Source: Acanthaster planci
Taxonomy: Eukaryota; Echinodermata; Asteroidea; Valvatida; Acanthasteridae
Assembly (NCBI RefSeq): GCF_001949145.1
Contig: NW_019091355.1
Span: 3,472,476 to 3,536,475 of the forward strand
Direction: 5' to 3'
Length of the DNA: 64,000 bases
Shown: in pieces, positions 1 through 11,349 of the stretch
Numbering within the stretch: the first letter of the stretch is position 1
How the letters are laid out: every line of letters starts with the position of its first letter
Translations under genes and position numbers: made by a program
Notes under the pieces: generated by a model
Told to the model about the DNA's origin: nothing
Seen by the model: the letters and a program-made list of their open reading frames with translations, nothing else
Database searches by the model: none

Positions 1-170
1 TTGTGCGATAGGGCAGCGGAAGTCACTGCTTAATCACGTGAGCGCGTGCGCAGGCGTGGTCAGAGCAGCGAGAAAGCTATAAAAAGCGCGCGTAGGCGCG
101 GCTGGCTCCGGCTACAGCTGGTGCTCTGCACCGTGCCTAGTGGCTAGCGCCCTCTGTCGCGTCACAATAT
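1..170 (+). promoter_or_regulatory. Candidate promoter with TATA box, possibly of the RhoGAP gene
   Basis: This is the only GC-rich, CpG-containing stretch at the left edge. It holds a TATAAAAA box at 78-85, a CACGTG E-box at 36-41 and a GC-rich GCGTGCGCAGG stretch just after it that resembles an NRF-1 type site. A start site about 30 bases below the TATA box would fall near 108-116. An ATG at 169 opens a 45-codon reading frame ending at 306 that matches nothing I recognise; it could be a short upstream frame or chance. Assignment to the RhoGAP gene rests only on strand and position: the first recognisable coding exon is 11 kb away. Confidence 0.35.
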
Positions 171-3100
171 GGAGGAGCACACGTTTTCGTCCATATACTG
201 TTTCAGTGATGTTCAAGCTGCGTGTCAACTGGAGGTCTTGCACGGTAGATTGCTGTTAAATATCATTAGAAATGGCACTTTCAATCATGCAATATCCGCT
301 AGTTGAGATGTCACGTTTAACATGATTTTCATTCCTGTTTCTCATGTCCTGACGTGATTCATGAACCCGTGATCCTAACCATGCTAACTACTGAGATTAA
401 TAATTTATCTTTATTCCACTCAGACTCTGCTGTTACGGCTAGTGTAATTAGGCGAAGCTGGAGGCTCAGGGTCAAGGGCTTTGTGTCACTGGAATAGCCC
501 GGTATGCTCCAGGAAATCTTTTGAACGTTCACTGTTGTGTAGGTCTACCCTGGGCCTCGCCTTCTTTTCCTACCGCCATGTTTGGGCATAGTCAGCGACT
601 GTGACTGCTTCTCGTTGTCTCCTCTCTACAAGTTGGTGTGATGTTCCCCCTTAATTCTTTGCCAATTTTGCAATACAGATAGATAGATACAGCAGATCTG
701 TTCGGCCCAATCTTGACTCCTGAATTGATTATCCTATGAATGGATTTCATTGAAAGGAAAATCAACTCGGGAGGGAATAAAATGAATTTGCACAAGCTTC
801 AAAATGTCGCTCTACACTAGGGCCTATTAATAACTATAACTGATCATATGCATTTGTTAAAAAGGTGATCCGTAGGTTCCTAGTCACTCAAACTAACGTG
901 TGACGGTATAGTCACCAGGTATTTTATTTTGCCACTTACTGTGAAAACCATTGAGACTTGACAATAGGTGGCAAAATTAGGGACCTGGCAACTATACAGT
1001 CACACGCTTTATGTTACTCAAGAGTCAAGCCAGGGGGAATTAAAGCACTGGCAGCGGAATGGGGGGAGGGGACCAGTGGTTCCTCTACTTTTTTGACTGG
1101 GGACCTCTCCCGCCCCCCCACTTTTTGCATGTCCTGTAATTGGATGGGGTTCAGTGGATCGACCTATTAATGGCGGATGCCTGATGGTCTAACAACTGGC
1201 CCACCACTTTGAAAATCAGTCCGCTGCCAGTGATTATAGGCTTACGGCAACCAGCATCAGGACCAGATGCTTAGAGCTGCAGAGGGGCAAGGGGTAATCT
1301 GTTTTTCTAACTTCATTTCATGAACAAACGCGCTCAAACTTTCACATTTAATGCTGTTACATCTGTGTTAGACCTGACAGGCCCCACTGAGCTAGGCCAA
1401 GCTAGTTTCCCTCTGTGAGACCAATTGATATTTCGATCAGCTCAATCATGAAATCACGTTGTGCTATCAGTTGATTCTGTATGAAATCTCTGACTCTGTT
1501 TCCCTTGTTTTTGCAACAAGCTTTCACAACCGTAAATTAGAAAGATTAGACAATTGGCTGATGGCAGAATTATCAGCAAATCGTGCAATAATATCGACGG
1601 ATTGTGCCGATCAGTCGATTGATGTTTTAACAACATCAACAACAAAGTGACCAGGAGGAATATTAATTATTGCAGGAGTTACAATATGACAACTCTGCTG
1701 GCTGAGGAGGGGCGCCCTCTTTCCCGCGCTCGTACCTCAACAGGCACCCAGTTGACTCATCATTTGATGGATGGCTCGGGTAAGAATGCTTTCTGACTGA
1801 AAGTAGAACGTAGGGCAACTGCACCGAATCACAGATCCTCTGCAGTCTGCACAAAGGCGATGCACTCCCACAATCACATTAAGGATATCGGGACGACGTT
1901 CTATTGATAGGATCTTCCTATCTGCTAAATAGTTCGACAGGATGGCCTAGTATTCTGTCATTGTGGTCTAGGCTTGGAGCATGACCAGTGGTGTAACTGC
2001 ATGTGACTTTTGTAGGGTGCACGGCAGATACGATCTGTTGAGTAGATTACATACAATGAAGCTCTGGCCCTTCATCAGATAGTTGGAGTACAAAATGGAC
2101 AGTTTTAAGCAACAACTAAACATGTAGTTAACCAAAGTTGCCAAAACGATGGATGGTTTGGATCATCAAGGTGACCATTAGGAACCAGACCCTTGGACAT
2201 GATCACGCTCACGCTGTTTATCGGTAGCTGATTCCATTTATAAGTACAGAGAGAATCGTTCCTATGAAAATAATCGTACGACATGTTATTGACTGTGAAT
2301 GCTGTGAGAGTTGCAGGCAATGGCAGAATGTGAGTAATGGTGAGAGTTTTGACATGTAGTTTGACTGGCTTCACTCGGGTGTGGGTAAACTGCACGTGCC
2401 CATCATTTTAAGAGCAGTGAACCAGCAGTTGAACTTTAGTTCGCTTTAGTTTGCTTGGTCTTTTGGCACTGTCTTTGCCTTCCAACTCTGTGACCCAGGT
2501 CAAATCTCACCCAGGGCGACTTGTAGATTGCATTTTCAGTCCTTACCTAATTCTGTGGGGTTTTTCTATGATGTTCATTTTGGTTAACTTCCACCTAAAC
2601 ATTGAATTTCTTCCTTGTGTTCTCTCCCAGGGAGAACAGTTTGTAACTGATAGGGTCTTATCCTGGTTAAATTAATTAGAAATAAATGAACTTGGTCGCT
2701 GGAATAAAAATGAGAAATCTCGAGCCAAATTTTGTGATAATGTTAACGTCATAATTTCTGTGGGGATTTACACCTTGGAGGTACGGACCTCGGAGGCTTC
2801 ATCCGAACCCACTCTGTTGGTAAATTCTGTTTGCTTAGCAGAATATGCCAAGAGAATTTCCTAAACATAGGCCTTAAGCCAAGGGACCAGGCGGGGCTTG
2901 TACAGTAGCTGTATACACGTATTCATATGACAAAGGTTAGGCCTGAAGCCAGGGACCCAGACTGCCTGCCCCTTTAACAAATCTCTCCACATGTATAGAT
3001 GCCGACGGGGCAGTATGTGTACCCCCAACGCCAACACGCCTGCACCTCATTATTCAACTGAGGGATTGGTCATAACGTGTCATATCCTCCCTCAAGATGC

Positions 3101-3410
3101 TGCTGATAGGCCGGCCGGCTATGTAGTCCCTGATCAGTCATGCACAGTGCAAACAGGCGCTTGCATGCGGTTGCACTGTCAACTCCCCCCCCCCTTTAGC
3201 TAAACCCGCAATTGGATGACGACTTAAAGTTGGAAGCTTTAAAAGTTTACTGGGTCGATCGGAGCGGATCACTGTGACATTGTTTTCACCTGAACATCCC
3301 TACTCTCAAAAGGATTACGTCGACCAAATCATTCTGCTCATTCTGGAGGCTTGATGCATCGCAGTAGCCTTAATTCATCCACATCTGTGTGTGTCTTGGT
3401 TGTTTTGTAG

Positions 3411-3582
3411 AGTTTTCAGGGCAAGCTGCTCGTTGGCTAAACCCTGCACCGGTACCCCACCATGCAGACCGCCCATTTGGAGACACGATCAAATCTGGAA
3501 TCCACCAAGGTGTACTATCCCGGTGCGGCATAGTGGGCGTATATCCTGCCCTTGGGAAACTAGAGCCATGCAGGTGCAATTG
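3411..3582 (+). other. Candidate 5' non-coding exon
   Basis: The segment is preceded by a pyrimidine/GT-rich tract ending in TTTTGTAG and followed by a near-consensus donor, GTGAGT, at 3583. It is richer in GC than its surroundings. Its last 15 bases read ATGCAGGTGCAATTG (MQVQL). Joined to the exon that begins at 11010, the next codon would be TGA, so this would be a five-codon upstream frame closed exactly across the splice junction. It could be a 5'-UTR exon of the RhoGAP gene or a chance pairing of splice-like sites. Confidence 0.25.
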
Positions 3583-4780
3583 GTGAGTACTTGTGGCAGA
3601 TGATCAACCCTGTAGGAATCTGTTCAGGGAGACCATGTGGTCAATATACTTGCTGACTATGAACCTGACCACAGACTGTGAAAAAAAAAGTGTGATCATG
3701 CCTGCAGGTTCCTCTATTTAACACTTGGAATTCTTGACAAAACGTACATGCATTTTTAATGATACCTTCCAACCTTTCTTTTTCCACATTAATACATGCA
3801 TATTTTTAATTAATGTGAAACCACTTGCAGTCCAGTTATTGTTGGCTTACATGTAATGAACAGTCTGAGAAGAGTGAAGTCTTTTCGTATCATTTTTTGG
3901 CAGTTCTGGAGATATCAAATTTACATCAGTAAATTGCCTCTGGCATTATCAATTTTCTGTACCACCCTCAAGTTATGAAGTGTTCCCCATTTCAGCAAAT
4001 CACGTTGACAAAAATGGAATTTGTTTCAGTCTCCTGTTTGTAATTTTGATCCAAACTTCTGAGTTTATGTCATTTCACAAAGTGAAAAGAAACTTTGCAT
4101 TTTCACAACTTTTCACAGTATTAGCTAATGCAAATAAGTACAGAAAATGAATTCAATGGGAGATTTGGCTTTCACTACCACGTTTCTTCAGACCTGCAGT
4201 TGGGTTTGTCATTCCTTGCAAGATCTTGTGATCAAATTGAGCTGATATTTTTCATCAGCAGTGTGAAAAAAGGTTGTAACGGTTTGGCTTAACATCAGCC
4301 ATGTGGGAGTGTTTTGAAATTAGCATGGTTCAGTTTTTGTCGTGCATGATTTGCATCACAAAGGCAACATGCATGCAATGCACACAGCGTGTTTCATAGA
4401 TACTTCACAATATCACGTCCTGCTGGAAAGTTCGTAGTAATCAAAGTGGCAAACTGTGATGATTCAATTTGTTGCTTTGGCGGGGTAAGTCAAAGTAAAA
4501 TATCAAATAGGTGTCCATTTGCACGCCTTTGTGCCTGTTAAATCAACTTATTGCCAATGCGTTGTTTTAGTTAAATCTTCTGTCTGCTTTGTGAGCATAG
4601 GGCTGCCACTGTGCATTTCCAGCATAAGTTTTGATTGGTCCCCAGCAGGTGAAAAAGACGATGATTCATGGTTTGTGATTTTTTGGGGGGGGGTCCCTCA
4701 CAAAGGCAATCGGCAGTCTAGGAATTGCGATAGTGTTTGGGATGAACTTTATTCCCTGCCCCCACTCCCATCTCCATCAT

Positions 4781-4910
4781 TGGGTAAGTTCGATGAGTGA
4801 GAAATTGTCAACCAAAGTCGATTTTGACTGGTAACCTATGCATGAAATACATCTGGCACAAGGCAAAATCGACCATTGGGTAACAAATTGTCGGTGATCG
4901 AACTTACCCA
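4781..4910. mobile_element. Short inverted-repeat element (MITE-like), 130 bp
   Basis: The ends are perfect 14-base inverted repeats, TGGGTAAGTTCGAT at the left and ATCGAACTTACCCA at the right. There is further internal symmetry (AAATTGTC and CGATTTTG against their complements). No open frame lies inside. This is the layout of a non-autonomous DNA transposon. I see no clear target-site duplication, and no second copy in the window. Confidence 0.5.
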
Positions 4911-5818
4911 TTAGTGACATTAGTGACATCACTTTGACAGAAAAAAATAAATCCAGATATCAAGATAACTGGTCAAGCCAGTGACAAAATGACACAGTCA
5001 ATTTCTCATGTAAAGACTTCCCCCCTCCCCCGCAAGTGGCCTGGACAAATTTTGCATCATGTACATTGGTGCCAGATAGATGAAATAATGTAGGATTGAA
5101 GTAATTGTACTCAAGGGAGCTAAGCGACTGTCTAGTTCATATAAGGATAGGGTGGAGAACATTAGGAGAGGGGACCAGATAGGTACTTTCAACTCACAAG
5201 GAAGTTTTCCATAACTATACAAAGGAGTCGACGGAAGCAGGATTTAATGTAACCAGCTGGCAGATCCCACAAAATGGGTCCGGAGGCCACTTCTTTTTTT
5301 TTTCAGTAATTTTATTCAGTTTGCGTTGTAAGGAGCCAACCAAACTCTTTGCTTTGATGCATCACCCAGTTTGTCAACTAGACAAAAAGGACATAATTGT
5401 GATTCCATTAATTGACATTGTGCAAGATTCTTCTCAAAGCCTCCAACTCTGATGCAACTCTGGCGACTTGCGACCCATTTCTTCAGATAAGGTGACATAT
5501 ATCGGTGCAGCATTGCCTTGACTAAAGTGTGTCCTTCAAAAAATCTGTGTCATAGCACTGGGACTCCCCGTCTCGCTTGACAGATAGAAAGCCTAACAGC
5601 GTCTAGGTCATTTCTTCTGTTCCCTACCCCCCTTAGTTCCCACCAGTTCCCCTCCCCCGTCCACTCTTCATCAAATGTTTCCCAGGATATCCGTTCAGTG
5701 TCATCCCTCGTCTACTATGGGAAATTTCCAATTGTGAATAGATCTGTAAGTTTTGACACTTTCTCCCGTCACAACCAGTAAGCAGTAACATTCTACACCT
5801 CAGATAATCCCATTGCAG

Positions 5819-5850
5819 TATTTGTTGTTGTTGTTGTTTATTGTTGTTAG
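5819..5850. repeat. GTT microsatellite
   Basis: About nine imperfect GTT units are interrupted once by a TTTATT. It is a simple sequence repeat with no further structure. Confidence 0.7.
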
Positions 5851-8800
5851 CATTTTCGTTCTGTACTGTCAGTCAGAAGAAGCTTGTTGAGATATGATGG
5901 CATAGGACGTACTGTTCATGATCTTAGTTTGGTGACAGAGGAGAACCCTTGATAACTTTTCTGTTTGAGCTCGTAGAAGCAGATAGGGATACGATTGTTC
6001 CAGTTGGGGAGAATTTGAGCCCAAGCCACAGAGAAGGTGGTCGGGAGAAACGTAGCACACACCTCAAGTGGATGTTTTATCCTGGTGCCTAAACTGCAGT
6101 GTGCATGTGGTGACTTGATGTGTACAGAGTGTACCTAAAAACAAGACCTCTTGTAACTGGTACTTGGTGACAGTTCCTGGTAACATATGGCAAGGAACAG
6201 TTGAAGAAATGGGAAGTGCAAATCCCTTTGTAGGTTTTTCCCTAAAATCTGGGTCCAGGAGGCGGGCAGTGCCAAATGTCACTGAACAGAAGATTAACGA
6301 GGCTGCCAGTTTTCTTTTCAACTGGTATGCCTCACGTGCGGAGTTGCATGTTTCCAGAGTTGACGTTCAGGGTTCACAGGAAACCCTCGCGTGTGGCATT
6401 TTGGCTGAGCTGCAGCAAGGACAGATAACCTTTAAGGCCGGCCCTCTTATTGCTGGGCCTTAGTCATGGGGGGGGGTCGCTCTCTCTGGAGAGCATAGAC
6501 TCATTGCCGGTTGCCTCGGCGTAATCCTGCCGTGGCTGGATGGCAGTCTAAAAATAGCTTCCCTGCAGGAGATTTGAAGCTCTCATTTTTCTCATGTTCT
6601 GTGCGCAGTGATTGATGGGGTGGATACTTGCTTAGTAACTGGTTGGAGGGTATGACCATGTTTCTCTGAGGTTTTTTTTTTTTTTTTTTTTTTACAAAAT
6701 GCAGACAGTACTCAAGGGAAAAAAGGCGGACTTTGAACAGTATCCAACATGTTTTCCTGACCTGGGCTTTGTGCATGAATACACCAGGTACCTCCAAATA
6801 CTTGCATGAGGCATCGGCAGTACTGCCTCTTTTAAGAGTTTGTTTTTCATGCATAGCAAACTGTTACGAACCGATAGCTGGGGGAGAAATTTCTGCTCAG
6901 AGGGGAGTAATTTAAGTCCATTTGTTAAAAAGACTTCCCTGGAGACTCTCATTAAGTGTATTTTGAAGCTGCTAATTTTCAGCCATCACAAGAAACCTAT
7001 GAAGGTGGCGGATTCCAATAGAAAAGTGCCTTGAAGATCTGCCTGCAGTCTTTTTTTTTCTGCTGGGGTTTGTTTTTCTTGAAAAAAAAAAAAATCATTT
7101 ATTGGCAAGACTACATTGTAAATTGTTGAAAAGATGGAGCGGTGGTTTTGGCCCCCTCCCTTTGAAGGGTTGATTTTTTTTTATATGAATGGCTTTTATT
7201 TCATTAATGAACAACTTAAATGTTATGCAGAAAAAAATTATGTTTATGCACTTATCTAACCAATGATAATTTTCCTTTTTTTTTAAGCTACATGGTCTGC
7301 CAACTTGATTGTACCTTGCCTGATGGTGAAGAGATACATGTTTGTGTTGGTCATATTGAAAAAAAACCAAAAACAAAACAGAAAACAATTACAGTAGGTG
7401 CCAGCGGCGGTTACAGCAAATGGTGTGCTGCCAGTTAAATATCCCATTGTTGTTACACAGACAAAGGAAATCATTATTGGCACTTGTCAGGATGTTGTCA
7501 TCAACCTGTGGGGGGGGAGGGGTTAAGCCCATGTGCACAATAGAGGCAGTGCCAGGCAAACTTCTGTGTAGAGTTAGGAAGGTGTGAGCACATGTATGTC
7601 ACAGGTACCGGATACGAGTTGATCAAATAGCAAAGTAACGTGAAATGACTCGAGCGGTGATCAGTAGCATACAGCCCCTGGGGGTGGGGTGCGTGGCCGC
7701 TTCGAAACGAGAGACATCGTCCCTCCAAAATCTAAAAGCTAGAGTTTTTAGTAGGAGATAGGGCATGGAAAACAGCTGCCTTTTATTCCCTCCAAAAAAA
7801 AGGAAAGAATTTCTTTAGAAGCATATTCCTGAAATTTCAGGAAGCATTCTGAATCAGAGAAGGGGTAAGGAAGGGGTCTAAGGAACATCTCTGCATCCAT
7901 GAAATTCCATCCTTCTATTCTGTAAAAGCGGAAACAACCGTTGGCAATTGGTCAGATGCCGTTTTGATCGATGAGTAAACATTAATCATGCACCCATTGT
8001 ATCATTGGTGACCAGAGCAGAACAGCGGCCACCACACCTTTCCTTTTTTTTTATTGCACCAAGGTTGACCACAGACCCGTGTCTCTTGACTCCCCCAGTT
8101 ATGCCAGACGTGACGTGCCAAGGAATTTCTCCAGAGAGGCCGATTCATAAGCGCGAGTTGCGCGTTACCGTCTGTGTTCATTGTGCTGCGGTTTCACGGG
8201 TGCCGGCAAGCATCACCTTTAAGGGTTTATTGTCTGTGCAAATCACTCGACGTCAGTGAAAATCAGTTTGGAGGAGATAATGCAAACTTGGCCAGGAACT
8301 CAGTGGGTTTTGACGACTCTGAGAGGTGACTCTCTGGCAGGCGTACGGGCACAGGCAGACTGTCAGCGTTGACAGATAAATGGGGCTGATTCGGCTGTGA
8401 ATCATACCCAGCCCCTGGGTAGAGTTAAAGACGACTGTATCAAAAAGCTTGACATTAACTGCAAATGGCATAGCACTTAGCAACTGTGCAGGGATGCCGT
8501 TAGTTTTGCACAGTCATGTTTAATAAGCTGTCAGGAATTGTAATTAGTGCTGGTTGTCTGAAAAAAGACATGGACTCACTGTTAGTGTTGATTGGTCGTT
8601 GCAGTAATACATCCCAGTGATCTCAGAGATGGTCTCTATATTCATATGTCAACTCTTTTTGGAACCTAACTAATCTGATGTGTACACACCAAGGACATGG
8701 TGTCCTCTGATGTCATCTCTTTGTTCTACACTCCTGGTGTATGCTGTCTAGTGTGCCAGTCTTTGTAACCAGATGATGAGGACCAATTATATATTACATG

Positions 8801-9607
8801 ACAGCTATTTTATGGACCAAAATTATGGGAGTACACGTACATTTAAATTGTTCACCTTTTTATTTTTCCTCAAAGTGTATAGAACCCTCCAAATCCATTC
8901 CCCTGGTTACACTGATGACAGGTCTATCGACTGTGACATACATATAAATATAAAATGCAAATCTTTTTTATCGAAGGATGCATAAATATAATTTTTACCG
9001 TACACTCAGTTGACTTGGATCAAGTCCGACTTACGTTGCTCTTCCCAAGTCGGCCATCCCTTCACATACGCAGTACTTGGTCATCGCGCTTGGCCGCTTG
9101 CATAACTTCTTATAAGTGCTCTCAGTTGATAGGTTTTCTGCAAAATCTGCCATCAATGTACGTGTGTCACCAGTCAGTAAGTCCGACTTGACAGATAAAC
9201 CAATCAGATTCCCCGTCCGTGATATGTAGTCACTCATACATGTAATTGCATATGAGCGACATAATCGTGCATAATGTACCAGTATACCAAATTTCCACCA
9301 GTGAAAGTAGCCAGACTTGGAATTTTCACCAATCAAACTAGTCAGGCTTGTAGACATGCTCATTATAAAAGTGGTATGAATGATGTAAAAACAAGTCAAG
9401 CAATGCGATCGGCTGATACTACTTTTGGTCGATGAGCCCATTCGCTGTGTACAAACGGCTGGCAGATTTGTCAAGTTGGGATTTCTGAACTCACAGTAAT
9501 AAGTGGATACCAAGAGGGGGCGAAGCAAGTGACGAAGCACGTCCTGAATATCTAAAGCATAAATGCAGACAACGTCATGGAAGATCCTGACTTAAGTCTG
9601 TACACTC

Positions 9608-9911
9608 GCACTCAAGATGGATTCCTCTCCAAAGATCCCACATGGTTTGATGCGCATTCAGTCGGAAGCTGGTTGCACATTAATTCTCTTTACCATTGGT
9701 GTACTTAAACCATTGCACATGGACTTGTTACTCGGTTATGGGACTACACTTGTGTTCGCTCTCAAGATAGACTCCTCTCCAAAGATCCCACATGGTTTGA
9801 TGCGCATTCAGTCGGAAGCTGGTTGCACGTTAATTATCTTTACCATTGGTGTACATAAACCATTGCACTTGGACTTGTTACTCAGTTATGGGACTACACT
9901 TGTGTTCAGAT
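9608..9911 (+). repeat. 150-bp direct tandem duplication, two copies
   Basis: The block starting CTCAAGATGGATTCCTCTCC at 9612 recurs 150 bases later with only about six or seven differences over the compared length, so the duplication is recent. 150 is a multiple of three, so an open frame at 9617-10138 (173 codons) runs through both copies and repeats a 50-residue unit. The differences include changes at first and second codon positions, which argues against strong protein constraint. I do not recognise the frame as a known family. Confidence 0.75.
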
Positions 9912-11009
9912 ATAGATGTTCTTTGTCCCCACAACTCCATCCCGACTTTCCTAACAAAGGAACATGGTCCCCTTTCTGTGCGGAAGGCTTACCCACAACT
10001 TATCCTTCATTGGTTCTCATAGACCGCAGGTTTCCATGCACCTATCGTACCCTCTTGGATTCCTTACTACCCGAAGTAAATTTGGACCCCAACCTCAACC
10101 TCGCCCTCCATCCACTGTTCTTGAACCACAGTTCCTAAGCAGCAGTTCCTGGAGTCACCTGGAAAAGAGATCATTAGCACTTGTGATATTAAACCCATCC
10201 CGAGGAATCTGGAACTGACTCAAAACAGACTTTCGTATTTCAAAGGAAAAAGGAGTCAACAGGAATTGATAACAAAACATACAAACAGACATGTATGCAT
10301 GAGAAAATGTTTAGGCAGATCACTGGCTGCGTCATCACTCCTTATATGTTATTTGAAATCCAGGGAACCATCGGTATAAATGTATGACTCTCAACCGAAA
10401 CCCACGCCTCTGTGTCACTTTTGTGGTTTTGCCAGTTGAGCCTTGTGGTTTGGAGAAGCACCCTTCAAGTTTCATTATTTTACCCGAGTCCATTGGGCTC
10501 CTTTCTCTGGAGGGAAATTTTTTGTGTTGATTCTGTCAACTCTGCTGTGGTCAGTGACAGAGCGTTAATAAATGTGGACACGGCTATTTAAGCGTAAGAA
10601 TGAGTGAGACGGACTAGTCATTCTCGAGGAGAAATCTGAAAGATGGGTGGATTATCTTCTTGCGTATGTATACGGATAAGTGTTTATGTAAGTGTGCGTA
10701 ACGTGTAGTTTGACACAGTGGCATGAAAGGCTTGAAATTTGGGGGGGGGTGGAGATGTACACTTTTTGTCCCGTTAGGGTACTGAAAGCAATTAACTGTC
10801 CGCAACATCTGTGTATCTTCTAAATGTTTATCTGTTGGTTGTGTTTATATTAAACTTTCAAATGGGGGTCCACCCAGGGAGCGTATCCCCTCATGCCCCT
10901 CCCCGCCATAGACAGCTGTGCCACTGTTTTGAACTTTGTCCTTAATTTCCAGGAATTTTGTCCCGTATAAGCTCTCGTACATCTTTTTTTCGTCTTGTCA
11001 AATTTACAG

Positions 11010-11096
11010 TGATGGAATAACCTGAGCAAGTCTCACCGTGACTACCACCGTCGCTACCACCACCATCCCCCCTCCCACCCCCCGAAAGCATTGGGC
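11010..11096 (+). other. 5'-UTR part of RhoGAP first coding exon
   Basis: A splice acceptor, AAATTTACAG, ends at 11009. In the frame of the PH domain the exon opens with a stop codon (TGA, 11010-11012). Translation must therefore begin inside this exon and not upstream. The first in-frame ATG is at 11097 and a second follows at once at 11100; both have a purine at -3. Confidence 0.6.
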
Positions 11097-11349
11097 ATGA
11101 TGGAGATAAAACGATTCACGCGCCACGACACCACCTTCAACGGCTGGCTGCTGAACCGGGCCTCGCACCACGGCCTGACGCACTTCTTCTCCCGCCACTG
11201 GCAACGCAACTGGTGCATCCTTGCCAACGGCCAGCTCCATTACTTCAAGCACCAGGGCAGCACGTCCCTGCACGGCTGCCGGCTGGTGTCCAGGGCCAGC
11301 AACCAGAGTGACCATGAGCCCCTGGGGTACGTTCTGGAGATCCACCAAG
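11097..11349 (+). CDS. RhoGAP coding exon 1: start codon and first two-thirds of PH domain
   Basis: Residues 1-84 plus the first base of codon 85. It begins MMEIKRFTRH and contains the PH strands NGWLLNRA, RHWQRNWCILANGQLHYFK and GYVLEIHQ. The donor is GTAAAG at 11350 in phase 1. It is strongly GC-rich compared with the flanking introns. Within the PH family the WxxRW-type motif appears here as WQRNW. Confidence 0.9.

Larger units (their letters stand above)
171..11009 (+). other. Upstream region or 5' introns of the RhoGAP gene
   Basis: No exon of a recognisable protein was found here. The stretch contains a candidate non-coding exon (3411-3582), an inverted-repeat element (4781-4910), a GTT microsatellite (5819-5850), a 150-bp tandem duplication (9608-9911) and poly-A or poly-T tracts near 6672 and 7085. 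Two long open frames, at 9031-9540 on the minus strand and 9617-10138 on the plus strand, have no recognisable domain. The rest is AT-rich unique sequence in which I see no structure. Confidence 0.5.

Noticed and set aside
6164-6463. 99-codon plus-strand frame (MVTVPGNIWQGTVEEMG...)
   Set aside because: No known domain and no clear splice sites at its ends. Length is within chance for this locally GC-richer segment.
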